NCBI RefSeq assembly: GCF_019429485.1
Contig: NZ_JAHXZN010000003.1
Coordinates: 186,001 to 250,000, forward strand
DNA: 64,000 bases
From: Sphingomonas citri
GTDB lineage: Bacteria; Pseudomonadota; Alphaproteobacteria; Sphingomonadales; Sphingomonadaceae
Direction: 5' to 3'
The position numbers were made by a program, and so were the translations under genes. The notes below the pieces were generated by a model. The model was given only the letters and a program-made list of their open reading frames with translations. It did not search any database and was not told where the DNA came from. Positions 28,322 through 38,087 of the stretch are shown here, in pieces. How positions within the stretch are numbered: position 1 is the stretch's first letter; each line of letters starts with the position of its first letter.

Positions 28322-29418
28322 TGCGCGCGCTGGCGCTGCTGCACCGCTGGGTCGGCGCGATCGTCGGCGTGCTGCTCGCGCTGCTCGGCGTCACCGGCGC
28401 GCTGCTGGTGTGGCGCGATACGCTGACGGTGGTGCCGCACGTCCGCGACGCGGTGTCGCGCGACCCCGCCGCGCTGGCGCGCGTGCTCGACGCGCTCGCC
28501 GGGGGCGCGCGGCCGCTCGATCGCGTGACGCTCGCGGGCGAGGGGCTGGGGGTGCACCAGGTCGTGTTTCGCGACGGCGGGGGCGCCTATCTCAGCCAGA
28601 GCGGCGAGGTGGTGGCGCGCTGGTCGAGCGCGTGGCAGCGGCCCGAGCTGCTGTTGTTCGACCTCCACCACCGCCTACTGTTGGGCGAGCTCGGCGAGAC
28701 GGTGAATGGCGTCGCGGCGCTGGTCGGGCTGGTGCTGGTGGTGAGCGGCGTCGTGCTGTGGTGGCGGACGCGTATGCGCTTCCGTCCGCGACTCTGGCCC
28801 GCGCGGATGACCTCGGGCGCGATCGTCCACCACCACCGCGACCTCGGCGTGCTGACCGCACCGCTGCTCGCGCTGTCGCTGCTCACCGGCGCGATGATGG
28901 CGCTGCCGGCGGTGGAGCGGCTGCTGCTGGCGCCGCTCGGTATGAGCGACCGGGCGCGGCCGCCCAAGCTGGTGACGACCGACACGACGCCCGCGACGCC
29001 GACACGCTTCGGCCCGCTGCTGGTGGCGGCGGCGCGACGCTTCCCCGGTGCGGAGGTGCGGCGGGTGCAATGGCCGCGCGACGCGGGCGCGCCGCTGGCG
29101 CTGCGGCTACGGCAGCCGTTCGAGTGGACGCCGAACGGGCGGACCTTCGTCTACGCCGATCCGGCGATGCTCGCGATCGTCGGCGTCGCCGATCCCGCGG
29201 TCGGCGGCGCGCACGAGCACGCGCGCGAGAAGCTTTACCCGCTCCACGCCGCGAAGGTCGGCGGCCTGGCATGGAAGCTGGCGATCACCGCCTCGGGCCT
29301 GGCGCTGGCGCTGCTCGGCAGCCTCGCGGTCTACGGTTTCTGGGCGACGCGGGCGCGGGTGAGCGCGGCGCGGCGAAGGAGGCGCTCTGTCACGTCGCGC
29401 AAGCGGATCGCCCTGTAG
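28321..29418 (+). CDS. PepSY-associated transmembrane protein
   Basis: A 365-residue inner-membrane protein with four main helices (about 10-30, 135-155, 175-200, 315-340). Periplasmic PepSY-like segments lie between them. The conserved N-terminus LHRWVGAIVGVLLALLGVTGALL and the HHRLLLGELGETVNG stretch are typical of this family, whose members are encoded beside siderophore receptors and are thought to be ferric-siderophore reductases. Several His pairs (HHR, HHH) could bind heme. The start overlaps the receptor stop by 1 nt. Iron reduction after uptake is inferred from this context. Confidence 0.9.
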   Translation: MRALALLHRWVGAIVGVLLALLGVTGALLVWRDTLTVVPHVRDAVSRDPAALARVLDALAGGARPLDRVTLAGEGLGVHQVVFRDGGGAYLSQSGEVVARWSSAWQRPELLLFDLHHRLLLGELGETVNGVAALVGLVLVVSGVVLWWRTRMRFRPRLWPARMTSGAIVHHHRDLGVLTAPLLALSLLTGAMMALPAVERLLLAPLGMSDRARPPKLVTTDTTPATPTRFGPLLVAAARRFPGAEVRRVQWPRDAGAPLALRLRQPFEWTPNGRTFVYADPAMLAIVGVADPAVGGAHEHAREKLYPLHAAKVGGLAWKLAITASGLALALLGSLAVYGFWATRARVSAARRRRRSVTSRKRIAL

Positions 29419-29493
29419 ATCCGGGACGGCCGCAAGCTGATCCTCCCCTTACAGGGGAAAATTGGTAAGGACGTCGGACGAGTAGTGCACGCC

Positions 29494-30972
29494 TCACAGC
29501 GTCACGCCGCGCTTCCAGATCGCGATCTCGCGCTCGCCGTTGCGCTCGGCGGCGGTGGGCTCGCCCGAGGCGATCGCGACGATGCGCGCCAGCAGCGCGT
29601 CGGCGGTGGCGTCGAAGCCGCGCTTCAGCACCGCGCCCGCGTCGAAGTCGATCCAGCCCGGCTTGCGCTCGGCCAGGCCGCTGTTCGAGGCGATCTTCAC
29701 CGTCGGCACGGGAAAGCCGAGCGGGGTGCCGCGCCCGGTGGTGAACAGGATCACGGTCGCGCCCGCGGCGGCCAGCGCGGTCGAGGACACCGCGTCGTTG
29801 CCCGGCGCCTCGAGCAGCGTCAGCCCGCGCGCGTGCGCCGCCGCGCCATAGCCGATCACGTCGCTGATCGGCCCGCGCCCGGCCTTCTGCACCGCGCCGA
29901 GGGACTTCTCCTCCAGCGTGGTGATCCCGCCCGCGACGTTGCCGGGTGAGGGGTTCTCCGAGACCGTCTCGCCGTGGTCGAGGAAGTAGCGCTTGAAGTC
30001 GTTGACCAGCCCGGCGATGCCGTCGAACACGCGATGGTCACTGGCGCGGTCCATCAGCGACTGCTCGGCGCCGAAGATCTCGGGGATCTCGGTGAAGACG
30101 ACGCTGCCGTCCGCCGCGACGATGCGGTCGCTGATGCGGCCGACCAGCGGGTTGGCGGTGAGCCCCGACAGGCCGTCCGAGCCGCCGCATTTGACCCCGA
30201 GCACCAGCTCGCCGAGCGCGCAGGGCTCGCGCGTCGCGCGCGCCGCCTCGGCCAGCGCGGCGACGATGGCGACGCCTTCCTCCACCTCGTCCGCGCTCGC
30301 CTGGGCGGTGAGCGCGCGCACCCGGCCGCGCGCCGTGGCTGGGATCGCCTCGATCAGCGCGGCGACCTGGTTCTCCTCGCAGCCCAGGCCGACGATCAGC
30401 ACGCCGCCCGCATTGGGATGCGCCGCCAGCGCGGCGAGGATCGCGCGCGTCCCGCCCAGGTCCTGTCCCAGCTGCGAGCAGCCGTGCGGGTGAGTGAAGG
30501 CGTGCACGCCGTCGACCGCGTCGCCGACCAGCGCGGCGGCGCGCGCCGCGATCCGCTCGGCGGTGCGCGCGACGCAGCCCACCGTCGGCAGCACCCAGAT
30601 CTCATTGCGCGTCGCCACGCGGCCGTCGGCGCGGCGATAGCCGAGGAAGCTCGCCGCGGTCGGGCGCTCCAGCGTGGCGGGCGGCGCGGGCGCGTAGCGA
30701 TAGTCGAGCGTGGCGTCGAGCGCGGTGGCGAGGTTGTGCGAGTGGACGTGCTCGCCGGGGCGGATCGGCGCGGTGGCGTGGCCGATCGGATAGCCGTATT
30801 TGATCACCGCCTCGCCCGGCGCGAGCGCGGCGACCGCGACCTTGTGCCCGCGCGCCACGTCCTGCGCGAGCGTCAGCGTGTCTCCGGCAAGCGTGAGCGT
30901 CTCGCCCGCGCGCGCGTCGTCGAGCAGGGTGGCGACGCTGTCGCCGGGCGCGATCTTGAGGGCGCTGGCCAT
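29494..30972 (-). CDS. uxaA: Altronate dehydratase (UxaA family)
   Basis: A 492-residue dehydratase of the UxaA/GarD family. The N-terminal SAF domain (about 1-95) includes EAVIKYGYPIGHAT and GEHVHSHNL. The C-terminal catalytic domain has THPHGCSQLGQD, GLGCEENQ, KCGGSDGLSG and NSGLAERKPGWIDFDAG. It converts D-altronate to 2-keto-3-deoxygluconate in galacturonate breakdown. No other uronate-catabolism genes (uxaB, uxaC, kdgK) flank it here. A galactarate dehydratase assignment is the main alternative. Confidence 0.88.
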   Translation of the reverse strand: MASALKIAPGDSVATLLDDARAGETLTLAGDTLTLAQDVARGHKVAVAALAPGEAVIKYGYPIGHATAPIRPGEHVHSHNLATALDATLDYRYAPAPPATLERPTAASFLGYRRADGRVATRNEIWVLPTVGCVARTAERIAARAAALVGDAVDGVHAFTHPHGCSQLGQDLGGTRAILAALAAHPNAGGVLIVGLGCEENQVAALIEAIPATARGRVRALTAQASADEVEEGVAIVAALAEAARATREPCALGELVLGVKCGGSDGLSGLTANPLVGRISDRIVAADGSVVFTEIPEIFGAEQSLMDRASDHRVFDGIAGLVNDFKRYFLDHGETVSENPSPGNVAGGITTLEEKSLGAVQKAGRGPISDVIGYGAAAHARGLTLLEAPGNDAVSSTALAAAGATVILFTTGRGTPLGFPVPTVKIASNSGLAERKPGWIDFDAGAVLKRGFDATADALLARIVAIASGEPTAAERNGEREIAIWKRGVTL

Positions 30973-31147
30973 CTTACCTCCGGATTCCGGACCGATGGCT
31001 TGAACACTAGCGCATGATCCAGCCGCTTTGAATTGCCGCGTTCGGACGGCGGGCGTCCTCCTGCAAGCGCGGGAGTCCAGGACCGCCCGTACGACGCTTG
31101 CGGCTCAGGGCTCCGGCTTTCGCCGGAAGACGGGCGCGTCCGCGCGC

Positions 31148-32176
31148 TCAGCCTGCGCCGCTCGTCAGGATCGTGCCGTTGAGCCCGGCGGGGAAGAAAC
31201 CGCCGCCCGTCACCGCCGCGCCGTTCTGGAAGACGACGTTGAGCACCTGCGCCGCGCTGCGCCCCAGCACCAGCCCGTCGCCGTCGGTCGGCACGAGATT
31301 GGCGGTCGCTGCCGTGCCGATGTCCTGGTCGGTGTCGCCCGCGCCGTCGAGCGAGTCGCGCAGCGCCGAGATCTGGCTCACCCGCGTGTAGATGCTCGGC
31401 ACGGTCAACCCGCGGCGCCACAGCTCGGCGCGAATCGTCGCGTCATGGTAGCATTCGGCGGCGAGGATGCCCGCGCTCGCCTCGAGATAGGTCTTGTTGG
31501 TGAGCAGCCTGGCGGCGCCGCGGTAGGCGCTGACGCCGACGTCGGTGAGCAGGTAGGCGCCGATCAGGAAGTTCTCGTCGCTGGCATAGGGATCGAAGAT
31601 GTCGCCCGCGCCGATCACCCCGGCGGCGCGCGCCGCCGCGGTGAAGGCGCCGACCGCGGTGGTGCCCGCGACGTCCACGCTCGCGCTGCCCGAGATGTTG
31701 ATCGCGGGCTGCGCCACGCGCACGCTGCCCAACGTCTCGCGCAGGAAGCGGATGTGGCCGATCTCGTCGGCGGCGATCTCGCGCGCGTACTCGGCGACCA
31801 CGTCGTCGCTGAAGTCGACCGCGCGCGCCGCGCCCGCGCCGCTGCCGGTCACCACCGGCCCCTGCGTGCCCATGCCGGTCAGCAGCGCGCCGTCGACGCC
31901 GCTGCCCGACACCGCATAGGCGTAATAGGCGCCCTCCAGATATTCGAGCTGGAGCGCGAAGTTGAGCACCGCGACGTCGGTGATCGCGCCGCTCGGCGTC
32001 GGAGTCGGCGAAGGCGTCGGTGAGCCGTTATCATTGTCGTCGCCGCATCCCGACAGCAGCGCCAGCCCGCCCGTCATCGCCGCGGCACCGCCGCACAGCC
32101 GGATGAAGCGGCGGCGCGCCTGGCGCTGCTGCTCGGCGCGCTCCATGAGGTCGAGGAACTCGATCGGATCGCTCAT
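31148..32176 (-). CDS. Exported ferritin-like domain lipoprotein
   Basis: A 342-residue protein with a Tat-like signal (RRRFIRLCGG) running into a lipobox LLSGC, then a PTPSPTPTPS linker. The rest is a ferritin-like four-helix domain (Ferritin_2 type). Probable diiron ligands are the Glu in LQLEYLEGAYY and the ExxH motifs in ADEIGHIRFL and AAECYHDATI. A conserved C-terminal block reads NLVPTDGDGLVLGRS. It lies 11 nt after a paralogue. Relatives include the plant desiccation-related PCC13-62 proteins; the biochemical role (iron or peroxide handling at the envelope) is unproven. Confidence 0.82.
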   Translation of the reverse strand: MSDPIEFLDLMERAEQQRQARRRFIRLCGGAAAMTGGLALLSGCGDDNDNGSPTPSPTPTPSGAITDVAVLNFALQLEYLEGAYYAYAVSGSGVDGALLTGMGTQGPVVTGSGAGAARAVDFSDDVVAEYAREIAADEIGHIRFLRETLGSVRVAQPAINISGSASVDVAGTTAVGAFTAAARAAGVIGAGDIFDPYASDENFLIGAYLLTDVGVSAYRGAARLLTNKTYLEASAGILAAECYHDATIRAELWRRGLTVPSIYTRVSQISALRDSLDGAGDTDQDIGTAATANLVPTDGDGLVLGRSAAQVLNVVFQNGAAVTGGGFFPAGLNGTILTSGAG

Positions 32177-32187
32177 CGCCGTGTTCC

Positions 32188-33171
32188 TTAGTTCGCGCCG
32201 GAGCGACGAAGCGCCGCATTGGCATTATTGGTCCCGGCCGGGAAGAAACCGCCCGCGCTGACCTGCTTGTCGGTGAGATAGGCGATGTTGTGGACCTGCT
32301 CGACGGTACGGCCGAACACCAGCCCGCGCCCGTCCGTGGGGACGACGTTGGCGGCGCGGCCGTAGATCGAGGTGACCGGCGAGATGCCCTGGTCGTCGTC
32401 GTCGACGCGGCGCGGTGGGCCGTCCGAATCGTCGTCGCCGTCCAGATCGTCGCGCGCGTCGGAGAGCTTGTCGGCCTTCTCGCGCAGGTCGTCGACGTCG
32501 ACGCCGCGGCGGTAGAGCGCGCTGCGGATCAGCCCGGCGTGGAAGGCCTCGGCGGCGAGCAGCCCCGCCGCGGCGTCGACGATCGCGACGTCGCTGAGCA
32601 GCGGCGCGGCGCCCTTGTAGGCGGTGACGCCGACGTCCTCGAACAGGAAGGCGGCGAGCAGGAAATTGTCGTCGCTGGCGTACGGGTCGAACACGCCGCC
32701 GCTGGCGTCGAGGTCGATGTCGGCGGCCCTGGCGGCGGCGGTGAAGACCGTGGTCGACAGGTCGATCGCGGGCTGCGCCACCGCGGCGCTGCCGAGCACG
32801 CGGCGCAGCACGGCGACATGGGCGACCTCGTCGGCGGCGATCTCGCGCGCGTACTGGATCACCGCCGGGTCGCTCAGCGCGGCGCGACGGGCCCCCGTGA
32901 CCGACCCTTGCGTCTGCGTGCCGGTGAGCTGGTCCGCCGCCAGCCCGACGCCGGAGACCGCGTAGCTGTAGAATTGCGCCTCGAGATATTCGAGGTTGAG
33001 CGCGAAGTTGAGGATATCGGCGTCGCTCGCCGCGGTCTGCGCGCTGGCCTCGCGCGCCAGCATCAGCCCGCCCGCTCCCAGCACCGCCACGCCTGCGGCG
33101 TCGCGGAAGAAGGCGCGGCGCTCCTCGCGGCGGCGCGCGCGCGCCTCGATCAGTCTCTCGCCCGCGGCCAT
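32188..33171 (-). CDS. Exported ferritin-like domain protein (paralogue)
   Basis: A 327-residue paralogue of the next gene. The N-terminus RREERRAFFRDAAG plus a hydrophobic stretch is a Tat-like signal without lipobox, cleaved near ASA-Q. The ferritin-like ligands are in LNLEYLEAQFY, ADEVAHVAVL and AAEAFHAGLI. It shares the NVVPTDGRGLVFGR and GGFFPAG blocks with the partner. It differs by an acidic Asp-rich insertion (about 235-262, containing DGDDDSDG and DDDD) that resembles calcium-binding loops. Pairing in one operon suggests hetero-oligomers or a lipoprotein anchor plus soluble partner. Confidence 0.82.
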   Translation of the reverse strand: MAAGERLIEARARRREERRAFFRDAAGVAVLGAGGLMLAREASAQTAASDADILNFALNLEYLEAQFYSYAVSGVGLAADQLTGTQTQGSVTGARRAALSDPAVIQYAREIAADEVAHVAVLRRVLGSAAVAQPAIDLSTTVFTAAARAADIDLDASGGVFDPYASDDNFLLAAFLFEDVGVTAYKGAAPLLSDVAIVDAAAGLLAAEAFHAGLIRSALYRRGVDVDDLREKADKLSDARDDLDGDDDSDGPPRRVDDDDQGISPVTSIYGRAANVVPTDGRGLVFGRTVEQVHNIAYLTDKQVSAGGFFPAGTNNANAALRRSGAN

Positions 33172-33420
33172 CGAACGCTCTCCCTCTTCGGCGCGGCGTC
33201 ACGTCGCGCGCGAGGGGGATACGAGGGGCCGGCGAAAAGGATGCGTCAGGACCGAAACGATCGCGTCCTTACCCGCGGCGGCGACACCGGACGTCGAACG
33301 CGCGGCAGGCGCGCTAAGCGGAAACGAGGTCCGGATCGGATCGGGCAGGCGCGTCGCCCCCGCCGGGGGCGCTTGCCCGGCGTTCCGTACGACGCAGCGG
33401 ATCGCGACAGAGAGGGGGCA

Positions 33421-35200
33421 ATGCGGATGGGTCGGGCGCGACAGGGACGGGCAGCGGCGATCGTCGTGCTGCTAGGGGCAGGAGCGCTGGCGCCCGCGGC
33501 CGCGCGTGCCGACTGCCAGGTCAGCAAGATGCTGGAGCTCCCCGTGACGATGGCGGGGCAGCGCCCCATCGTTCAAAGTCGCGTGCGCGCACGCGACGTC
33601 GCCTTCCTCCTCGACAGCGGCGCCTTCTAAAGCACGCTGTCGCGCGCCAGCGCGGCCGAGCTCGGGCTCAGGGTCGAGCCGCTGCCGCCGTCGTTCAAGC
33701 TCGGTGTGATCGGCGGATCCGCCAGCGCGGCCGTGGCCAAGGTGCGCGACTTCTCGCTGGGGCGCGCGACGCTGCCGCGGATCGACTTCATCGTCGGCGG
33801 CAGCGACACCGGCACGACCGGGCTGCTCGGGCAGAATATCCTCGGACTGGCGGACGTGGAATATGACCTGCCCCACGGCATGGTGCGGCTGATGCGCACC
33901 AGCGGCTGCGGCAAGGTCAACCTGGCCTATTGGGCCGGCGACAAGCCCGTGACGACGCTCACGCTGGAGCGCCCCGAGGTTGGCCCGTTCAAGCCGCACA
34001 CCGTCGCGCGGGTGACGATCGACGGCACGTCGCTGCGCGCACTGTTCGACACGGGCGCCTCGGAGTCGATGCTCACGCGCGCCGCGGCGAGGCGGATCGG
34101 CGTCACGCCCGATACGCCGGGGGGTCGAGGTGACCGGGCCGGGGTTCGGCCTGGGCCAGCGCGGCGTGGCGGCGTGGCGGGCCACCTTCGGCTCGATCGA
34201 GATCGGCGGCGAGGTGATCAAACGGCCGCGGATCGCCATCGAAGACGTCGACCTGAAGCAGGCCGACATGCTGATCGGCGTCGATTTCTTCCTGACGCAC
34301 CGCCTCTTGGTCAGCAACGCGACCCGGACGATGTACGTCACCTATGACGGCGGGCCGCTGTTCGGCCTCACCCCGCATGGCGCGCGCACCGCGGCGGGCG
34401 CGGCGATCGACCTGACGGATCGCGCCGGCGCCCCCACCGACGCCGAGGGGTTCAGCCGGCGCGGCGCGGTGCTCGCCGCCAATCACAAGCTGGCCGATGC
34501 GATCGCCGACCTCGACCGCGCCGTCGCGCTCGCGCCCAAGGAGGCGCGATACTATCGCCAGCGCGCCGCGGCGCGGCTCGCCGACCGACAGACGCTGCCC
34601 GCGCTGGCCGACCTCGACCGCGCGATCGAGCTCGCGCCGCAGGACGCCGAGGCGCGGCTGCAGCGGGCCAGGCTGCGGCTGGCCGGCGGCGACCGACCCG
34701 GCGCCACCATCGACCTGGAAGCGGCCGACGCGACTCTGGCGCCCTCCAGCGCGCCGCGGCTGACGCTCGCCGGCCTGTGGGACCGGGTCGACCGGCCCGC
34801 CGCGGCGCTCACCAGCTATGACGCCTGGCTGCGCACGCATCCCGAGGACGCGCGCCGTGCCAACGCGCTCAACGGTCGCTGCTGGGCGCGCGCGCAGCTC
34901 AACCGCGATCTCGACGCCGCGCTGGCGGATTGCGACGCCGCGCTGAAGCTCGCGCCCGACCGCCCTGCCTATCTCGACAGCCGCGCGCTGGTGCGGCTGC
35001 GACGCGGCGAGCTCGATGCCGCGCTGGCCGACTATGACAAGGCGCTTCGGCTCGCGCCGCGCATGGCCTGGTCGCTTTACGGACGCGCCCTTGCCGCCGC
35101 CAAGGCAGGACGCGCCGACCAGGCCGCGCGCGACCGCAGCGCCGCGCTGGCGATCGACCCGCACCTCACCGAGCGCGCCAGGCGCATCGAATTGGAGTGA
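33421..35200 (+). pseudogene. Disrupted retropepsin-like aspartic protease with TPR domain
   Basis: The frame begins with a signal peptide (ATG 33421 after a purine box) and reaches FLLDSGAF, an aspartyl-protease DSGA motif. There an in-frame TAA (33628-33630) interrupts it. The same frame continues STLSRASAAELGL and includes a second protease motif, LFDTGASESMLT. A run of six G (34119-34124) then shifts frame by +1; the rest continues as VEVTGPGFGLG and about seven TPR-like repeats (DLDRAVALAPKEARYY and similar) to 35200. Removing one G and reading through the stop restores a protein of about 590 residues. Two independent lesions suggest a true pseudogene, though sequencing error in the G-run is possible. 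Confidence 0.8.
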
Positions 35201-35624
35201 GCCCCGGCTGTCGCAACACCGCGCCGAGCACTGTCCTTGTGCTCTCGCGCCTGCGGGACCTCTGCACCACCACATCGTCATTCCGAGCTTGACCCGGGAT
35301 CCATGGTGCCGCGTACGACCAGGCCACTGCTATGTGGCACCTCAAGTCCGGGCTCTCGGCCGGGATGACGACGTTGAAGCGGCTCCGCAGAGGTCCCGTG
35401 CGGGCGGGAACCCCAGCAGAGCCTGGCGCCGCGGTCCGTCACCCTGTGCGACCATCGATCGCAGCGCTCGCGGGCGAACGGGCCGGTAACGGGCAGCCCC
35501 GACCTTCGCGAGCGCCGCTGTCGAGACCAGCCGCTTCGCTCGGTATCGTCCGGCGATCAAGGGATTGCGCTGACTGCCCCGGCCATTAGGTAGGGCCACG
35601 AGCGTGGGTGGAGTGGGAGAGAGC
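35201..35624. other. 424-nt intergenic region with a palindromic element
   Basis: The gap contains the family A repeat at 35276-35370. The remainder is GC-rich with no supported ORF. A weak promoter-like pair (TTGCGC 35565-35570, TAGGTA 35587-35592, 16-nt spacing) lies before the GMC oxidoreductase gene. Confidence 0.5.
35276..35370. repeat. Intergenic palindromic repeat, family A copy 2
   Basis: A 95-bp element opening CGTCATTCCGAGC and closing CCGGGATGACG, with GACCCGGGATCCATGG in the left arm. It matches the copy at 13635-13730 closely at both ends and differs mostly in the centre, as expected for a REP/MITE-like hairpin. Confidence 0.7.
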
Positions 35625-37358
35625 ATGTCGACACAGGCCCGAGCGGCGGGCGCCGCACCGGCGCGCGCGGGCGCGACCGACGCGCCCGCGGACGTGATCA
35701 TCGTCGGGTCGGGCGCGGCCGGCGGGATGGCGGCGCATAGCCTTACCAAGGCCGGGCTGCGCTGCCTGATACTGGAGGCGGGTCGCGACTATGACCCCAA
35801 GGCCGAAGTCAACATGTTCGCGCCGGAGAGCGACGCGCCGCTGCGCGGGGCGTCCACCCCGGACAAGCCGTTCGGCTATTTCGACGCCACCGTCGGCGGT
35901 GGTTGGGAGGTCGACGGCGAGCCCTATACCTCGCGCCCGGGCAGCGACTTCCGCTGGTATCGCCCGCGTATGCTGGGCGGCCGCACCAACCACTGGGGTC
36001 GCCACTCGCCGCGCTGGGGCCCGTACGACTTCAAGCCGTATTCGCGCGACAAGCTCGGGGTGGACTGGCCGATCGGCTACGACGACGTCGCGCCTTATTA
36101 CGATCGCGTCGAGCGGATGATCGGGGTCAATGGCGGCAAGCTCGGGCTGGAGAACCACCCCGACTCGCCCGACGGCTGTCTGCTGCCGCCGCCCAAGCCG
36201 CGCGTCACCGAGATGATGATCAAGGCCGCGGCGGAGAGTATCGGCATCCCGGTGCGCGCCGCGCACACCGCGGTGCTCACGCGCGACATGCCCGACGACG
36301 TCGCGCCGCGCAGCGCCTGCTTCAATGCCACGCCCTGCACGCGCGGCTGCACGATCGGCGCGATGTTCCAGACCACCACCTCGCTGCTGCCGCAGGCGCA
36401 GGCGACCGGGCGGCTGCGCGTCGTCACCGACGCGATGGTGGCGCGCGTGCTGATGGGGCCGAACGGTCGCGCCACCGGGGTCGAATATGTCGATCGCAAG
36501 ACCGGGCAGCGCCACCAGGTGAGCGCGCGCGCGGTGGTGCTGGCGGCGGGGACGGGCGAGACCGCGCGGCTGCTGCTCAACTCGGGCACCGACCGGCGCG
36601 GGCTCGCCAACGGCTCGGGCGAGCTGGGGCGCAACCTCACCGACTCCACCGGCGCCTCGTTCGCCGCCTATATTCCCAAGCTCGCCGGGCGACCGCGCTA
36701 CAACGAGGACGGGATCGGCGGGCAGCACATCTATATCCCCTTCTGGCAGTACAAGGAGCAGGCGCGCGGCGAGCTCGACTTCGCGCGCGGCTATCATTTC
36801 GAGATCGGCGGCCGCTTCGACATCCCGCCGCCCGCGACGCTGCCGCGCGCTTATGGCAGCGCGCTGCGCCAGGCGGTGCGCCAGTCCTCGGGCGCGACGC
36901 TGCGGCTCACGCTGCGCGGCGAGATGATCCCGAACAAGGACACGTTCTGCGAGATCGATCCGGGCGTGAAGGACAAGTTCGGCATCCCCGTGCTGCGCTT
37001 CGCGTTCAAATGGTCGCAGAACGAGGTCAACCAGGTGGCGCACGGCCGACGCTCCGCGCACGCCGTGTTCGAGCGGCTCGGCGGGACGATCCTCAGCCCC
37101 GACCTGCCGATCGAGCAGATCATGACCGCGGGGGGCGAGATCATCCACGAGCTCGGCACCGCGCGCATGGGGGACAGCCCGCGCACCTCGGTGGTGAACA
37201 GCTACGGCGAGGCGTGGGAAGTGCCCAACCTCGTGCTGATGGACGGCGCGGTGTTCGCCTCGGGCGCGCACAAGAATCCGACGCTGACCATCCTCGCGCT
37301 CGCGCTTCGCAACTCCGAGCGGCTGGCGCAACGGATCAAGACGGGAGCTCTCGCGTGA
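35625..37358 (+). CDS. GMC family oxidoreductase (gluconate 2-dehydrogenase-like large subunit)
   Basis: A 577-residue flavoprotein of the glucose-methanol-choline family. The FAD-binding motif is VIIVGSGAAGGMAAH (about 25-40). Other family blocks are LGGRTNHWGRHSPRWGPYDF, a Cys-rich CFNATPCTRGC region, and the C-terminal GAHKNPTLTILALALRNSER. The ATG at 35625 follows a purine-rich box; GTG 35604 is an alternative. Its stop overlaps the GTG of the subunit 3 gene. It would oxidise a sugar or sugar acid in the periplasm, with export probably through the Tat-dependent partner. Confidence 0.9.
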   Translation: MSTQARAAGAAPARAGATDAPADVIIVGSGAAGGMAAHSLTKAGLRCLILEAGRDYDPKAEVNMFAPESDAPLRGASTPDKPFGYFDATVGGGWEVDGEPYTSRPGSDFRWYRPRMLGGRTNHWGRHSPRWGPYDFKPYSRDKLGVDWPIGYDDVAPYYDRVERMIGVNGGKLGLENHPDSPDGCLLPPPKPRVTEMMIKAAAESIGIPVRAAHTAVLTRDMPDDVAPRSACFNATPCTRGCTIGAMFQTTTSLLPQAQATGRLRVVTDAMVARVLMGPNGRATGVEYVDRKTGQRHQVSARAVVLAAGTGETARLLLNSGTDRRGLANGSGELGRNLTDSTGASFAAYIPKLAGRPRYNEDGIGGQHIYIPFWQYKEQARGELDFARGYHFEIGGRFDIPPPATLPRAYGSALRQAVRQSSGATLRLTLRGEMIPNKDTFCEIDPGVKDKFGIPVLRFAFKWSQNEVNQVAHGRRSAHAVFERLGGTILSPDLPIEQIMTAGGEIIHELGTARMGDSPRTSVVNSYGEAWEVPNLVLMDGAVFASGAHKNPTLTILALALRNSERLAQRIKTGALA

Positions 37359-38059
37359 CGCTATCGCGCCGTACCACGCTGCAGTGGCTCGCCGCCGCGG
37401 CCGCTTTGCCCTTGTTCGAGCCGCCCGCACTGGCGCAGGCCGGCGCCGCCGCGGTCGCGCCGCCCTTCGCCGTGGTCGATTGGCCCGCCCTGCCCGCGGC
37501 GAAGCCCGCCCCCGGCTATGGCCGCGATCCCAAACTGATGGAGCCCAGCGTGCCGTGGCCGCTGACGCTCGACCGCGCGCAGCGCGCCACGCTCGACCTG
37601 CTGGGCGATCTCATCCTGCCGCCCGATGGCGACGCGCCGGGCGCGGGCAAGCTCGGCGTCGCCGCCTTCGTCGACGAGTGGGTCAGCGCGCCCTATCCGG
37701 TGCAGCGCGCCGATCGCGAGCGGATCCTGCCCGGGCTCGCCTGGCTCGACGCGCAGAGCCGCGCGCTCGGCGGCCGCTCGTTCGTCGCGCTCGCGCCGGC
37801 GCAGCGCACGACGCTGATGGACGCGCTGACGGTGGCGACGCCGGCGCCGCGGATGGTCGCGCCGGTCGCCTTCATGGACAAGCTGCGCTACCTCTTCGTC
37901 ACGGGCTATTACAGCCTTCCCGAGGGCAAGGCCGACATGGGCTATATCGGCGACCAGCCGACCGAGGGGCCGTATCCGGGGCCGACGCCCGAGGCGCTGG
38001 CGCATCTCGACCGCGTGCTGGGTGAGTTGAAGCTGTCCCCGGCGGTGGCGCGGAGCTGA
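37355..38059 (+). CDS. Gluconate 2-dehydrogenase subunit 3 family protein
   Basis: A 234-residue protein with a Tat-type N-terminus (LSRRTTLQWLAAAAALPLF) and the subunit 3 fold seen in LLGDLILPPDGDAPGAGKLGVAAFVDEWV. In characterised three-subunit dehydrogenases this subunit is exported folded with the flavoprotein and a membrane cytochrome c receives electrons. The GTG start at 37355 overlaps the upstream stop (GTGA). The expected cytochrome c gene does not follow, so electrons may leave through an unlinked cytochrome. Confidence 0.87.
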   Translation: MTLSRRTTLQWLAAAAALPLFEPPALAQAGAAAVAPPFAVVDWPALPAAKPAPGYGRDPKLMEPSVPWPLTLDRAQRATLDLLGDLILPPDGDAPGAGKLGVAAFVDEWVSAPYPVQRADRERILPGLAWLDAQSRALGGRSFVALAPAQRTTLMDALTVATPAPRMVAPVAFMDKLRYLFVTGYYSLPEGKADMGYIGDQPTEGPYPGPTPEALAHLDRVLGELKLSPAVARS

Positions 38060-38087
38060 GGGGGCGAGATCGTAGATGTCGTGCGAT

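Noticed and set aside
29419..29493. Short CTCCCC/GGGGA inverted repeat as another family B element
   Set aside because: Only one small arm pair; too short to group with the 100-bp elements.
30973..31147. Intergenic stretch resembling the large palindromes
   Set aside because: Only a small CCGGCTTTCGCCGG hairpin is evident; the outer arms do not pair.
33628..33630. Programmed recoding of the TAA in the protease gene
   Set aside because: TAA is not used for selenocysteine or pyrrolysine, no recoding structure is seen, and a second lesion lies downstream.
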